This document shows, one piece after another, positions 1 to 9,862 of a stretch of 64,000 bases of DNA. The DNA is from Palleniella muris. Its GTDB lineage: Bacteria > Bacteroidota > Bacteroidia > Bacteroidales > Bacteroidaceae. Where the stretch lies: NCBI RefSeq assembly GCF_004792655.1, contig NZ_SRZC01000020.1, positions 16,861 through 80,860 of the forward strand, in the 5' to 3' direction. Made by a program: the position numbers and the translations under genes. Numbering within the stretch: the first letter of the stretch is position 1; the number at the start of each line of letters is the position of its first letter. A model generated the notes under the pieces. That model saw nothing but the letters and a program-made list of their open reading frames with translations, searched no databases and was not told the DNA's origin.

Positions 1-596
<596 letters not shown>

Positions 597-674
597 TCTT
601 TTTCTCCATTGTGATTGGAAGGAAACGTTTCCGAACAATCAATGGAAAACGGGATGATCCGTTGAAATATTACA

Positions 675-705
675 AAGCCACTTGGAATAGTCCGAGTGGC
701 TTTTT
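675..705 (+). terminator. Intrinsic terminator after gapA
   Basis: The inverted repeat AAGCCACT (675-682) and AGTGGCTT (695-702) contains a smaller GGA/TCC inner stem and runs into a T tract. It lies about 80 bases after the gapA stop. Confidence 0.8.
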
Positions 706-780
706 CTGCATTTGCAGTGTCTTTGTTAGGCGCGTTTTCATACGAAAAATGGGTACGGAACAGGCTTTCAGGCACTTGTT

Positions 781-812
781 TTTGGATTTTTCGTTTTTTT
801 TGACTAATTTTG
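781..812 (+). promoter_or_regulatory. Bacteroidota-type promoter for rhamnogalacturonan lyase gene
   Basis: TTTG at 781-784 and TAATTTTG at 805-812 are separated by 20 bases. This matches the Bacteroidota sigma-ABfr consensus TTTG-N19-21-TAnnTTTG and lies 34 bases before the start codon at 847. Confidence 0.7.
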
Positions 813-846
813 CAACAGATTTTACACTAACAAGACTAAATAACTA

Positions 847-3447
847 ATGAGGAAATTTTTTATTACCGCATGCTTCATGGCATTGGCGATGTCTGAAGCA
901 TCGGCAGGAACCCAAGTAAAGGAAAAGTTGAACCGCGCTCCCGTGGCAGTTAAGACATCAGAGGGAATCTTGGTGTCTTGGCGTTATTTGAAGGCTGACG
1001 GTGATGCAACATTCACGTTGTATCGTAATGGTGAGAAGGTAAAAGAAGGTATCACTGATGTCACAAACTATCTTGATTCGGACGGACACAGTGGTGATGT
1101 CTACAAAGTCGTGTCAAGCAAGGGCGATGAGGCTTCCTGTGAGGCATGGGAAAGTATTTTCAAGAAAATCTCCATTCCGCGTCCTGCTGCACGCAAGGAC
1201 AAGAATGGAAGTACGACAGGACGCTATCGTCCTGACGACTGCTCAGTGGCAGATGTTGACGGTGACGGCGATTATGAGCTGATTGTCAAATGGCTGCCGG
1301 ACAACAGCCGTGACAGCGGAAAGGATGGAATGGCTTCTCCTGCATATCTGGACTGCTATGAGTTTGACGGAACCCGGAAATGGCGTATAGACATCGGTCA
1401 CTCCATACGCTCAGGGCAGCACACCTCGCCGTTCATCGTCTATGACATGGACGGTGACGGTAAGGCAGAACTTATAACAAAGACAGGTCCTGACACCAAG
1501 GACGGCAAGGGCGTTTATGCAACTCAGGCAGCAAAGGACAATGCGATAAAGGCTATCAGTCCTGATGCAGTGACGGTTAACAGCAAAGGACGTGTCACTG
1601 TCGGAGCAGAGCTTCTTACTGTATTTAACGGTGAGACAGGTGCTGCCATGCATACAATATGGTATTCGCCAAACCGTGCTATGATCGATTTCCCTTCTGC
1701 TGACGGTACTTATAATTCAAAATGGGGAGACACAAGTTATAACCGTGGTGAGAGATACAATGCGGCAGTTGCGTATCTTGACGGACAGGCTTCATTGCCG
1801 ACAGCTGTCCTTCAGCGAGGATATTATACGGCATGCTATATATGGGCTGTTGATTGGAATGGTACAGAGCTAAAGACCAGATGGTTGCATAAAGGCAGTT
1901 CAAAGGACGCTTGGAACGTTGTTGATGCAACAGGCAAGACTCTTTTTGCAGGAACCGGTAAGTCAAGCTATGGTCAAGGCGTTCATGGCATTTCCGTAGG
2001 CGACGTGAATGGCGACGGCTATGACGACATCGTTACAGGCGGTGCTACAATAGGACATGACGGACAGTTGATGTGTTCGACAGGCATGGGGCATGGCGAT
2101 GCCATTCATCTTGCAGACTTGTGTCCTGACCGTCCGGGTTTGGAGGTTATGATGCCTCATGAGGAAAATCCTTTTGGCTATGATGTCCATGATGCGACGA
2201 CCGGAGAAATTCTTGCAAGTGCTGTAGGCGAGGAGGACAATGGGCGTGGTTTGGCTGCGGACTTCATCCCTGCCAACCGTGGCTTTGAGTTCTGGTCATC
2301 GCATGACGGCAATACTTACGATTGTGCAACAAACAATGTTGTTCTTGCGAAGAAGGCTGACACAAGTTTCCGCATTTATTGGACAGGAGACCCGTATGAC
2401 CAGACATTTGACGGTCGTTACGATAAAAATACATATTTTTGTTCTCCACGTATCCGAGCATATAACACCGCATCAAAGAACATAACAACCTTCTTGGAAT
2501 TTGCCGGATATGGCAAGCCACAGACTGTCAACACAACAAAGGCAAATCCATGCCTTCAGGCTGACATTCTCGGTGACTGGCGTGAGGAAATCATAATGAC
2601 AGGCTATGAGACGGACTGGAGCGCACCGACATGCGACATTCTTATCTATTCAACCCCTGAACCTACACGCTACAAGGTTCCTTGCCTTATGGAAGACCAT
2701 CTCTACCGTATGGGTGTCGTTTGGCAGAACTCTTCTTACAATCAGCCTCCTCATCTCGGATTTTATCTTCCTGACTATCTTGGTGTTGACGGAGCGACCT
2801 ATCAGACAAATGTCAAGAGCCATGCTCCGGAGGTCGTTCCTGCTACCGATGGTTCTGAAGCATTGAAAGCTCCTGCTGAGGACAAGGGAGTGATTGTCGG
2901 CGAATGCTATACCGCAGGCGCAAATGGTGAGATTACAGCTTCTGAATCAAACGGTTATCTGAAAGTGCGTACCGGCAATGCAGACAACACTATAACGTTC
3001 TCCGTGAATGCAGGTTATATCATTACAAAGATGTATGTGGAAGGTTATTCAAACAACACTTCCACCACAGCCGACCGTTCAATCACTATGACAAGTGTTG
3101 CGGTTGACGGTGCGGACATTGCTGAGAGCACACTCGTTTTCCCGGGTGGCAAGGCAGGGCAGACACCTGTTAACCGTACTTACAGTAATCTTGGTGCAAG
3201 GCAGGCGATTGTGCTGAACTTTGATAATTCAAAGATTACCACATCTGATGTCGATTCCAAGGGAAAGAACAAACAGATAATGGTGAAAGTCACTTTCACT
3301 TATGAGAAAGTGCAGACCGGCATATCAGAGATTGCTGTGCCTGAAAAGGCTCAGGGCAATGCTATCTACAACCTTGCCGGTCAGCGTGTTGCAGAAGGAA
3401 CGAAAGGCATTGTTATAAAGAACGGAAAGAAAGTTTTTGTGAAATAA
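847..3447 (+). CDS. Secreted rhamnogalacturonan lyase, PL11 family
   Basis: Predicted polysaccharide lyase family 11 enzyme that cleaves the rhamnogalacturonan I backbone of pectin by beta-elimination. The first 20 residues form a signal peptide ending SEASA. A fibronectin-like N-terminal segment (APVAVKTSEGILVSWRYL) precedes the lyase domain, which contains acidic calcium-loop motifs DVDGDGDYE (near 137), DMDGDGKAE (near 199) and DVNGDGYDD (near 385). The catalytic domain ends near residue 620. The remaining 240 residues hold an extra beta-rich module and a C-terminal tail with IYNLAGQRV, an end motif frequent on secreted Prevotella proteins. It stands alone between a promoter and a terminator. 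The GH28 and uxaC genes in this window fit the same pectin diet. Confidence 0.9.
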   Translation: MRKFFITACFMALAMSEASAGTQVKEKLNRAPVAVKTSEGILVSWRYLKADGDATFTLYRNGEKVKEGITDVTNYLDSDGHSGDVYKVVSSKGDEASCEAWESIFKKISIPRPAARKDKNGSTTGRYRPDDCSVADVDGDGDYELIVKWLPDNSRDSGKDGMASPAYLDCYEFDGTRKWRIDIGHSIRSGQHTSPFIVYDMDGDGKAELITKTGPDTKDGKGVYATQAAKDNAIKAISPDAVTVNSKGRVTVGAELLTVFNGETGAAMHTIWYSPNRAMIDFPSADGTYNSKWGDTSYNRGERYNAAVAYLDGQASLPTAVLQRGYYTACYIWAVDWNGTELKTRWLHKGSSKDAWNVVDATGKTLFAGTGKSSYGQGVHGISVGDVNGDGYDDIVTGGATIGHDGQLMCSTGMGHGDAIHLADLCPDRPGLEVMMPHEENPFGYDVHDATTGEILASAVGEEDNGRGLAADFIPANRGFEFWSSHDGNTYDCATNNVVLAKKADTSFRIYWTGDPYDQTFDGRYDKNTYFCSPRIRAYNTASKNITTFLEFAGYGKPQTVNTTKANPCLQADILGDWREEIIMTGYETDWSAPTCDILIYSTPEPTRYKVPCLMEDHLYRMGVVWQNSSYNQPPHLGFYLPDYLGVDGATYQTNVKSHAPEVVPATDGSEALKAPAEDKGVIVGECYTAGANGEITASESNGYLKVRTGNADNTITFSVNAGYIITKMYVEGYSNNTSTTADRSITMTSVAVDGADIAESTLVFPGGKAGQTPVNRTYSNLGARQAIVLNFDNSKITTSDVDSKGKNKQIMVKVTFTYEKVQTGISEIAVPEKAQGNAIYNLAGQRVAEGTKGIVIKNGKKVFVK

Positions 3448-3456
3448 AATCATGTT

Positions 3457-3498
3457 AATGTGAATGGCGGTGTGCTAAATGCTGCCATTCACATTTAT
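3457..3498 (+). terminator. Hairpin terminator after rhamnogalacturonan lyase
   Basis: A 12-bp perfect stem, AATGTGAATGGC (3457-3468) with GCCATTCACATT (3484-3495), follows the stop codon. The T tract is weak. The gene downstream starts only 14 bases later, so some read-through is possible. Confidence 0.6.
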
Positions 3499-3511
3499 AT
3501 ATACGTAACAA

Positions 3512-4525
3512 ATGAAAAGAAAGATGATAACAATTGTTGGACCGACAGCATCCGGTAAGACAACGTTGGCGGCACATCTTGCTGCAAGCTATATTGCTGA
3601 AGGACAACCGGCAGAGATAATATCTGGTGATTCTCGTCAGGTATATCGTATGATGGATATTGGAACGGGTAAGGATCTGTGCGACTATTCTGTTGACATG
3701 TCCACCAAAGCTATGCAGAAGTGGGCGTTGCCCGGCGTGCCTGCAATCATTGATGTCCCTTATCATCTGATTGATATTTGTGAACCTGGAGTCAAGTACA
3801 ATATATTCCAATACCAGCAGGATTTTCTTAATGCATACTCTGATTGCCAGAGTAGGGGAGTGCTACCAATACTTTGCGGAGGTTCAGGACTTTATGTAGA
3901 ATCGGTAATCCGTGAGTATAATCTTTCTCCCGTGCCAAAGAACGAACAGCTTAGGGCTGAGATGTCAACAAAATCCATGGAAGAGTTGACCGCTATCTTG
4001 ACGGATTTGAAAGAGAGGAACAACTCCGACATGCACAACAAGACTGACGTAGACTCGCCGCAGCGTGCCATAAGGGCGATAGAGATTGAAACTTATAATG
4101 CAGAGCATAAGACGGAAGACAGACCTTTCCCCATGATAGACACTGTCGTGATAGGTGTAGACATACCGAGGGACGAACGCCGGAGCAAAATCAGTTCCCG
4201 CCTTAAGGCAAGGGTTGATGAGGGGATGGTCGAAGAGATAAGAACCATTCTTGATAATGGCGTGCATCCTGACGACCTGATATACTATGGTCTTGAATAT
4301 AAATATGTGACAGAATATGTCATCGGCTGCCGTTCTTACGAGGATATGCTTGAACAGTTGGAGATACATATCCATCAGTTTGCAAAGCGTCAGATGACAT
4401 GGTTCCGGGGTATGGAGCGGCGTGGTATAAAGATTCATTGGGTTTCGGCGCTTCTTCCGATGGAGGAAAAAGTAAGCCGGATACGTGAGATATATGAGTC
4501 TGTCTGCCAACTGTCTGAAAAGTGA
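3512..4525 (+). CDS. miaA: tRNA dimethylallyltransferase MiaA
   Basis: Transfers a dimethylallyl group to the N6 of adenosine 37 in tRNAs reading UNN codons. The N-terminus has a P-loop GPTASGKT at residues 10-17, followed by the substrate-binding SGDSRQVYRMMDIGTGK, the GGSGLYVESV segment and the tRNA-binding QRAIRAIEI helix. The C-terminal part contains FAKRQMTWFRG, typical of the family. At 337 aa it is slightly longer than the usual 300-315 because of inserts after residue 55. Bacteroidota often carry two miaA-like genes, so this may be the divergent paralogue. Confidence 0.9.
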   Translation: MKRKMITIVGPTASGKTTLAAHLAASYIAEGQPAEIISGDSRQVYRMMDIGTGKDLCDYSVDMSTKAMQKWALPGVPAIIDVPYHLIDICEPGVKYNIFQYQQDFLNAYSDCQSRGVLPILCGGSGLYVESVIREYNLSPVPKNEQLRAEMSTKSMEELTAILTDLKERNNSDMHNKTDVDSPQRAIRAIEIETYNAEHKTEDRPFPMIDTVVIGVDIPRDERRSKISSRLKARVDEGMVEEIRTILDNGVHPDDLIYYGLEYKYVTEYVIGCRSYEDMLEQLEIHIHQFAKRQMTWFRGMERRGIKIHWVSALLPMEEKVSRIREIYESVCQLSEK

Positions 4526-4586
4526 AAATAAGGATGTAAGTGGCAATACTTCGGCAAAACATGGAATATATATAGTAAATAATGTT

Positions 4587-4626
4587 AAAAAAGAAGTTGT
4601 TTGATATTAATCAAGCAACTTTTTTG
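4587..4626. terminator. Bidirectional-looking hairpin terminator
   Basis: The stem AAGTTGTTTGAT (4594-4605) and ATCAAGCAACTT (4610-4621), with one G-T wobble position, is flanked by an A run on the left and a T run on the right. It ends miaA transcription and precedes the glycogen operon. Confidence 0.75.
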
Positions 4627-4627
4627 C

Positions 4628-4635
4628 TATCTTTG
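4628..4635 (+). promoter_or_regulatory. Promoter -7 element of the glycogen operon
   Basis: TATCTTTG matches the Bacteroidota -7 box TAnnTTTG and lies 76 bases before the debranching enzyme start. A TTTG at 4600-4603 could be the -33 box, but the 24-base spacing is longer than usual. Confidence 0.45.
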
Positions 4636-4711
4636 CCATAATGTTAGAGGAGCATTTAGGATGTTCTTAAGAAATCTATGAAATAAATATTATTAACCTT
4701 AAAATACAACT

Positions 4712-6652
4712 ATGAGTTATCTTAAATTTGAGAAGGCTACGATGACCAACTTGGAAGCCGTTTTGAGCAAGGAACTGCTGCGCACAAACCGCTCAGGGGC
4801 TTATAGTTACTCTACTCTCGTAGACTGCAACACAAGAAAGTACCATGGTTTGCTTGTTATACCGGTTCCGGAGATTGATGATGACAATCATGTGCTGCTG
4901 TCATCTTTGGATTGCAGTGTTGTCCAGCATGATGTAGAGTTCAATTTGGGTCTTCACAAGTATCAGGGAAACAATTATGCCCCGAAAGGACATAAATACA
5001 TCCGGGAGTTTGACTGCGACCATATTCCGACAACACTTTATCGCGTGGGAAGTGTTGTGCTGAAGAGGGAAAAGATTTTCCAGCATTACGAGAACCGCAT
5101 ACTTATACGATACACTCTTGTTGACGGACCGTCACAGACAAAGCTCCGTCTGCGTCCTTTTCTCGCCTTCCGCAGCGTGAATGACTTGTGCCATGAGAAT
5201 GGTGTTGCGTCACGTGAATACCAGGAAATAGAGAACGGCATAAAAACATCCTTGTATGCCGGCTATCCTGAGCTTAACATGCAGCTGTCAAAGAAGAACG
5301 AGTTCGTCTTTGCTCCTGACTGGTACCGTGGCATAGAATATCCTAAAGAACAGGAGCGTGGCTATGCTTTCCAGGAAGATTTGTATGTTCCGGGATATTT
5401 TGAGGTGACAATGAAGAAGGGGGAGAGCGTTGTGTTTGCAGGCTGCACCTCAAAGATAAAACCTTCTACTTTGAAAAAACTTTTTGATGAAGAGTGCGAC
5501 CATCGTCCTGCAAGAGACAATTTCTTCCGCTCTCTTTACTCTTCAGCGCATCAATTCTACAACCATAAGAAGGATGGCTCCTACATCATAGCCGGCTACC
5601 CATGGTTCAAATGCCGTGCAAGAGACACATTCATTTCTTTGCCTGGTCTTGCACTTGCGATAGAAGAGCCGGACCGTTTTGAACTGATAATGAAAACGGC
5701 AGGCAAGGCTCTTAATGATTTCCTTATAGGCAAGCCTTTACAGTATGACATTGCGGAGATAGAACAGCCTGACGTTCCGTTATGGGCTGTTTGGGCTATA
5801 CAGCAATATGCTCACTCACAGGGTGAAGAGAAAGCATTTGAACTGTATGGCGAACTTGTGTGGAACATTATCAATACCATAGAGTCAGGCAAGCATCCTA
5901 ACATATTTGTTGCAGACAACGGACTGCTGAGAATCAATGGTTCTTCAAAGGCAATGACATGGATGAACTCGACAGTGTACGGCAAGCCTGTCGTGCCTCG
6001 CTCCGGTTATGTCGTGGAGATAAACGCTTTGTGGTACAATTCCCTGAAGTTTGTTGCTGAATTGGCACGCTTCAAAAATGACAATTTCGCGTCTGACAAA
6101 TATGAGAGCAAGGCTAATGCCATCAAGCAGTCTTTCCAAGAGGTGTTTGTGAATGAAAGCGGCTACCTTTGGGACTATGTAGACAATGGTGTGCCTAATG
6201 CAGAGGTGCGCCCGAACATGATATTTGCCGTTGCGCTTGACTATTCACCATTGGAGACAGCACAGCAGAAGAGTGTCATATATTTCTGTACCCGTGAACT
6301 GCTGACGGCTAAGGGACTCCGCTCCCTGTCACCGAAGAGTGGCAAATACACACCGTATTATGTCGGCACACAGAACCAGCGCGACTGGGCTTATCATCAG
6401 GGAACAGCATGGCCTTGGCTTGGCGGCTTCTACATGGAGGCTGTCATGAAGCTGCACAAACGCTCACGCTTGTCGTTTGTGCACCGTCAGATGGTTGGCT
6501 TTGAGGATGAGATGTTCTATCATGCAGTAGGAACAATGCCGGAACTATTTGACGGCAATCCGCCATTCCATGGCAGAGGTGGCTGTGCTTTCGCGATGAA
6601 TGTTGCGGAATTGCTCCGTATGTCAAAACTACTTGAATCTTATACCTATTAA
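4712..6652 (+). CDS. Glycogen debranching enzyme (amylo-alpha-1,6-glucosidase type)
   Basis: Bacterial glycogen debranching enzyme that removes alpha-1,6 branch stubs. The N-terminal half (residues 1-270) is the beta-sandwich GDE_N domain, with the conserved NRSGAYSYSTLVDCNTRKYHGLLV. The C-terminal half is an (alpha/alpha)6 barrel, with YPWFKCRARDTFISLPGL near residue 295 and RDWAYHQGTAWPWLGG near 560. No signal peptide is present, so it acts on cytoplasmic glycogen. The stop codon is 21 bases before the next gene. The order debranching enzyme, glycosyltransferase, GH57 is the common Bacteroidota glycogen operon. Confidence 0.92.
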   Translation: MSYLKFEKATMTNLEAVLSKELLRTNRSGAYSYSTLVDCNTRKYHGLLVIPVPEIDDDNHVLLSSLDCSVVQHDVEFNLGLHKYQGNNYAPKGHKYIREFDCDHIPTTLYRVGSVVLKREKIFQHYENRILIRYTLVDGPSQTKLRLRPFLAFRSVNDLCHENGVASREYQEIENGIKTSLYAGYPELNMQLSKKNEFVFAPDWYRGIEYPKEQERGYAFQEDLYVPGYFEVTMKKGESVVFAGCTSKIKPSTLKKLFDEECDHRPARDNFFRSLYSSAHQFYNHKKDGSYIIAGYPWFKCRARDTFISLPGLALAIEEPDRFELIMKTAGKALNDFLIGKPLQYDIAEIEQPDVPLWAVWAIQQYAHSQGEEKAFELYGELVWNIINTIESGKHPNIFVADNGLLRINGSSKAMTWMNSTVYGKPVVPRSGYVVEINALWYNSLKFVAELARFKNDNFASDKYESKANAIKQSFQEVFVNESGYLWDYVDNGVPNAEVRPNMIFAVALDYSPLETAQQKSVIYFCTRELLTAKGLRSLSPKSGKYTPYYVGTQNQRDWAYHQGTAWPWLGGFYMEAVMKLHKRSRLSFVHRQMVGFEDEMFYHAVGTMPELFDGNPPFHGRGGCAFAMNVAELLRMSKLLESYTY

Positions 6653-6673
6653 CAATAAGGAGGAAAACATACT

Positions 6674-7975
6674 ATGAAAGTTCTAATGTTTGGATGGGAG
6701 TTCCCTCCTAAAATCTATGGCGGACTTGCTGTAGCTTCTTACGGCATCACGAAAGGCTTGTCATTGCAGGGTGATGTGGAGACAACATTCTGTATGCCAA
6801 AGCCATGTGGTGACGAAGAGAAATTCCTGAAAATAATCAACATGTCACAGGTGCCTGTCGCATGGCGTGACGTGCAATATGACAATATAAAGAATCGCTT
6901 TGTCGGTCATACAGCGGAAGATTACTATCGTTTCCGTGATCACATCTATGCTGATTTCAACTACATGCAGGGGCTTGATGACATGGGATGCATGGGTTTT
7001 GCCGGAGGTTATCCGGGAAATCTGCATGACGAGATAAACAATTTCTCCATCATTGCCGGTGTTTTGGCGAGAAGCGAGCAGTTTGATTTGATTCACGCCC
7101 ATGACTGGCTGACATTCCCTGCTGGAGTCCATGCCAAGATGGTAAGTGGCAAACCATTGTGCATACATGTCCATGCGACCGATTTCGACCGTTCGCGTGG
7201 CAAGGTGAATCCTACCGTCTATTCCATAGAGAAGAACGGAATGGACCATGCTGACTGTATCATGTGCGTGTCAGAGCTGACCCGTCAGACAGTCATCAAC
7301 CAGTATCATCAGGATCCACGCAAATGTGTTGCCATGCACAATGCCGTTTATCCGCTTTCGGAAGAGTATCGCAATATTGTTCCAAAGAAGATTCCTAATG
7401 AGAAGGTTGTCACATATCTCGGACGTATCACTATGCAGAAAGGCCCGGAATATTTCATAGAGGCAGCAAAACTTGTATTGCAGCGTACACAGAATGTCCG
7501 TTTCTGCTTTGCCGGTTCCGGTGACATGATGAATGCTATGATAGAGCTTGCCGCTCGTTATGGCATTGCTGACAAGTGCCATTTCCCCGGCTTCCAGCGA
7601 GGACGTCAGGTTTATGAGTGCTATAAGAATTCCGATGTGTTTGTCATGCCGTCAGTCTCTGAGCCGTTTGGCATAGCCCCATTGGAAGCAATGCAATGCG
7701 GTTGTCCGTCCATCATCTCCAAGCAGTCAGGTTGTGGAGAAATCCTTACCAATGTCTTGAAGGTCGATTATTGGGACATTCATGCCATGGCAGACGCGAT
7801 CTACTCATTATGTACGAATGAAGGCTTCCATAAATACATAGCCGAAGAAGGCTTGAAGGAGGTTGACCAGATTACATGGGAGAAAGTCGGTTGGCGCATA
7901 CGCCAGTGCTATGACCAGCTTCTTGCGAAAGGATGGTTTGACAACGAGGAATATCTCCGTAACTACATCAAGTGA
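6674..7975 (+). CDS. Glycogen synthase-like glycosyltransferase
   Basis: GT-B fold glycosyltransferase that probably elongates glycogen from a nucleotide-glucose donor. The N-terminal domain starts MFGWEFPPKIYGGLAVASYG, carrying the Gly-rich donor-phosphate loop of starch and glycogen synthases. HAHDWLTFPAG follows near residue 140. The C-terminal domain has TYLGRITMQKGPEYFIEA and the acidic EPFGIAPLEAMQCGCP motif near 328-343. At 433 aa it is shorter than GlgA of Proteobacteria (about 477) and could be classed in GT4 or GT5. A Shine-Dalgarno-like AAGGAGGAAA precedes the ATG. Confidence 0.88.
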   Translation: MKVLMFGWEFPPKIYGGLAVASYGITKGLSLQGDVETTFCMPKPCGDEEKFLKIINMSQVPVAWRDVQYDNIKNRFVGHTAEDYYRFRDHIYADFNYMQGLDDMGCMGFAGGYPGNLHDEINNFSIIAGVLARSEQFDLIHAHDWLTFPAGVHAKMVSGKPLCIHVHATDFDRSRGKVNPTVYSIEKNGMDHADCIMCVSELTRQTVINQYHQDPRKCVAMHNAVYPLSEEYRNIVPKKIPNEKVVTYLGRITMQKGPEYFIEAAKLVLQRTQNVRFCFAGSGDMMNAMIELAARYGIADKCHFPGFQRGRQVYECYKNSDVFVMPSVSEPFGIAPLEAMQCGCPSIISKQSGCGEILTNVLKVDYWDIHAMADAIYSLCTNEGFHKYIAEEGLKEVDQITWEKVGWRIRQCYDQLLAKGWFDNEEYLRNYIK

Positions 7976-8074
7976 TGAAGCTGCTTGACTATAAGCATAA
8001 CAGCATAGAAACAACAAAAAAGAAAAGCGATTTTAATCGCATCCAAACATAAAACAAGCTAAAAGAACCACGCT

Positions 8075-9448
8075 ATGAAAACAATATGTTTATATTTTGA
8101 GATACACCAGATAACACATCTCAAACGTTACCGCTTCTTTGACATCGGTACAGACCATTACTATTATGATGACTATGCAAACGAGCAGAGTATCAACTAT
8201 ATTGTAAACAACTCTTATATGCCTGCTCTTGACACCCTGCAGGAGATGCTTGACACCGCACCGGGCTTTAAGGTTGCGTTCTCTATCTCAGGTGTTGGTA
8301 TGGAACAGTTGGAGATGCATGCCCCTCAAGTCATCGAGAAACTGCAGAAGATGAATGAGACAGGACGTGTGGAATTCCTGACAGAACCTTATTCTCACGG
8401 TCTTGCTGGTCTTGTCAATGAGGAAAGTTTCAAGCGTGACATTGAAAAGATGTCCGACAAGATTCAGGAATGCTTTGGCAAGCGTCCTACGGTAGTCCGC
8501 AACTCATCCCTTATCTATACAGATGAGATTGGTGCACAAGTTGCATCTCTTGGTTATAAGGGTATGTTGACAGAAGGTGCAAAGCATGTCCTTGGCTGGA
8601 AGTCCCCGCATTATGTCTATAACTGCAACATGGCACCAAACCTGAAACTTTTGCTTCGTGATGTCAACCTGTCGGACGATATATCACTCCGTTTCAGCAA
8701 CACATCTTGGCCGGGTTATCCGTTGATGGCGGACACATACATGAACAATATAGCATCTTGCCCGGCAGAAGAGCAGGTTGTGAACATCTTCATGGAGCTT
8801 ACAGCTCTTGGCATAGCACAGCCATTGTCAAGCCATATCCTTGACTTCCTGAAGGCGTTGCCGTCACAAGCAAGCGAAAGAGGCATAGAATGGGCTACTC
8901 CGAGTGAGGTGCTTGAAAAGTTCGACTCAGTAGGTTCCATCGATGTTCCTGACACATTGTCATGGGTTGATGAAGAGCGCGACTGTTCGGTATGGCTTGG
9001 CAACCAGATGCAGCAGGAGGCTTTCAACAAGCTTTACTCTGTCGCTGACCGTCTGCTGATAGCCAATGATCCTCGTCTGTTGCAGGATTGGGACTACCTA
9101 CAGGCATCCAACAACTTCCGCTTCATGACCACCAAGGCAAGCAATTGGAACATTGACCGTGGCATCTATGACGGTCCGTTCGATGCGTTCACAAACTACA
9201 TGAACATCCTTGGTGATTTCATCTCCCGCGTCCGTGCACTTTACGGTGGCATTGACAATGAGGAACTGGAGAATATGCTTACCACAATCACCAACCAGAC
9301 AAAGGAGATTGAGAAGCAGCAGAAAGAGATTGAGCGTTTGCAGGCAAAGCTTGCAAAGGTTCTTCCTGCTGAAAAGCCTGCCAAGAAATCTGCCACAAAG
9401 AAGACTACAACAGCCAAGAAAACAGCAAAGGCTGAGGCTAAGAAATAA
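8075..9448 (+). CDS. GH57 family alpha-amylase-like glycoside hydrolase
   Basis: Cytoplasmic glycoside hydrolase of family 57, an alpha-1,4-glucan hydrolase or transferase, likely working on glycogen with the two genes upstream. The sequence begins CLYFEIHQITHLKRYRFFDIG, where the early histidine matches GH57 conserved region 1. It contains VEFLTEPYSHGL near residue 105, where the glutamate is the candidate nucleophile. The last 60 residues form a coiled coil (TKEIEKQQKEIERLQAKL) followed by a lysine-alanine-threonine-rich tail. That tail is unusual for the enzyme core and may mediate oligomerisation or nonspecific binding. No signal peptide is seen. Confidence 0.9.
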   Translation: MKTICLYFEIHQITHLKRYRFFDIGTDHYYYDDYANEQSINYIVNNSYMPALDTLQEMLDTAPGFKVAFSISGVGMEQLEMHAPQVIEKLQKMNETGRVEFLTEPYSHGLAGLVNEESFKRDIEKMSDKIQECFGKRPTVVRNSSLIYTDEIGAQVASLGYKGMLTEGAKHVLGWKSPHYVYNCNMAPNLKLLLRDVNLSDDISLRFSNTSWPGYPLMADTYMNNIASCPAEEQVVNIFMELTALGIAQPLSSHILDFLKALPSQASERGIEWATPSEVLEKFDSVGSIDVPDTLSWVDEERDCSVWLGNQMQQEAFNKLYSVADRLLIANDPRLLQDWDYLQASNNFRFMTTKASNWNIDRGIYDGPFDAFTNYMNILGDFISRVRALYGGIDNEELENMLTTITNQTKEIEKQQKEIERLQAKLAKVLPAEKPAKKSATKKTTTAKKTAKAEAKK

Positions 9449-9535
9449 TGTGCCGGCTTTATTGCAAGCGAGAGGCATTTTGCATTAACTAATGGCTGTT
9501 TGTCTCTTGCTGATTGAAAGTTTAGGAATAAGAAG

Positions 9536-9576
9536 AAAGGAGGTTGTCTCACACTCATGAGATAATCTCCTTTTCC
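9536..9576 (+). terminator. Terminator of the glycogen operon
   Basis: An imperfect stem of AAAGGAGGTTGTCTCA (9536-9551) with TGAGATAATCTCCTTT (9558-9573) ends in a T run. Confidence 0.65.
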
Positions 9577-9605
9577 TATTTAAAACCTTATTTTTTATTT
9601 ATTTG

Positions 9606-9772
9606 TGTCCGGTAAAACACAAAATACATCTCTGATTGTGCACGCAATGTATGGATGTTTTTGTGCAGAAAACCGCGTTAGCGGTGACAAGACAAACCCC
9701 TTTTGAAGAAAACCTCATAAGATGGTGATATACAAGAGCTTTGCTGCATGTCATTGTTTTTTTTACCGGACA
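9606..9772 (+). mobile_element. 165-bp MITE-like element, copy 1
   Basis: A 12-bp terminal inverted repeat bounds the element: TGTCCGGTAAAA at the left end and TTTTACCGGACA at the right end. Inside are AAATACATCTCTGATTG, a CCGC/GCGG hairpin and AAGAAAACCTCATAA. A second copy in opposite orientation lies at 29207-29371 and is similar along its whole length. No transposase is encoded, so this is probably a non-autonomous element sitting between two convergent transcription units. The stretch 9449-9862 holds no other gene. Confidence 0.7.
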
Positions 9773-9862
9773 ACAATAATTTTTATTGTTACAAAACCCT
9801 TTGGGAATTACGCCACATGTTGCAGTGTTGACTTTTGTTGCCTGTCGATAACCGGTGCTTCT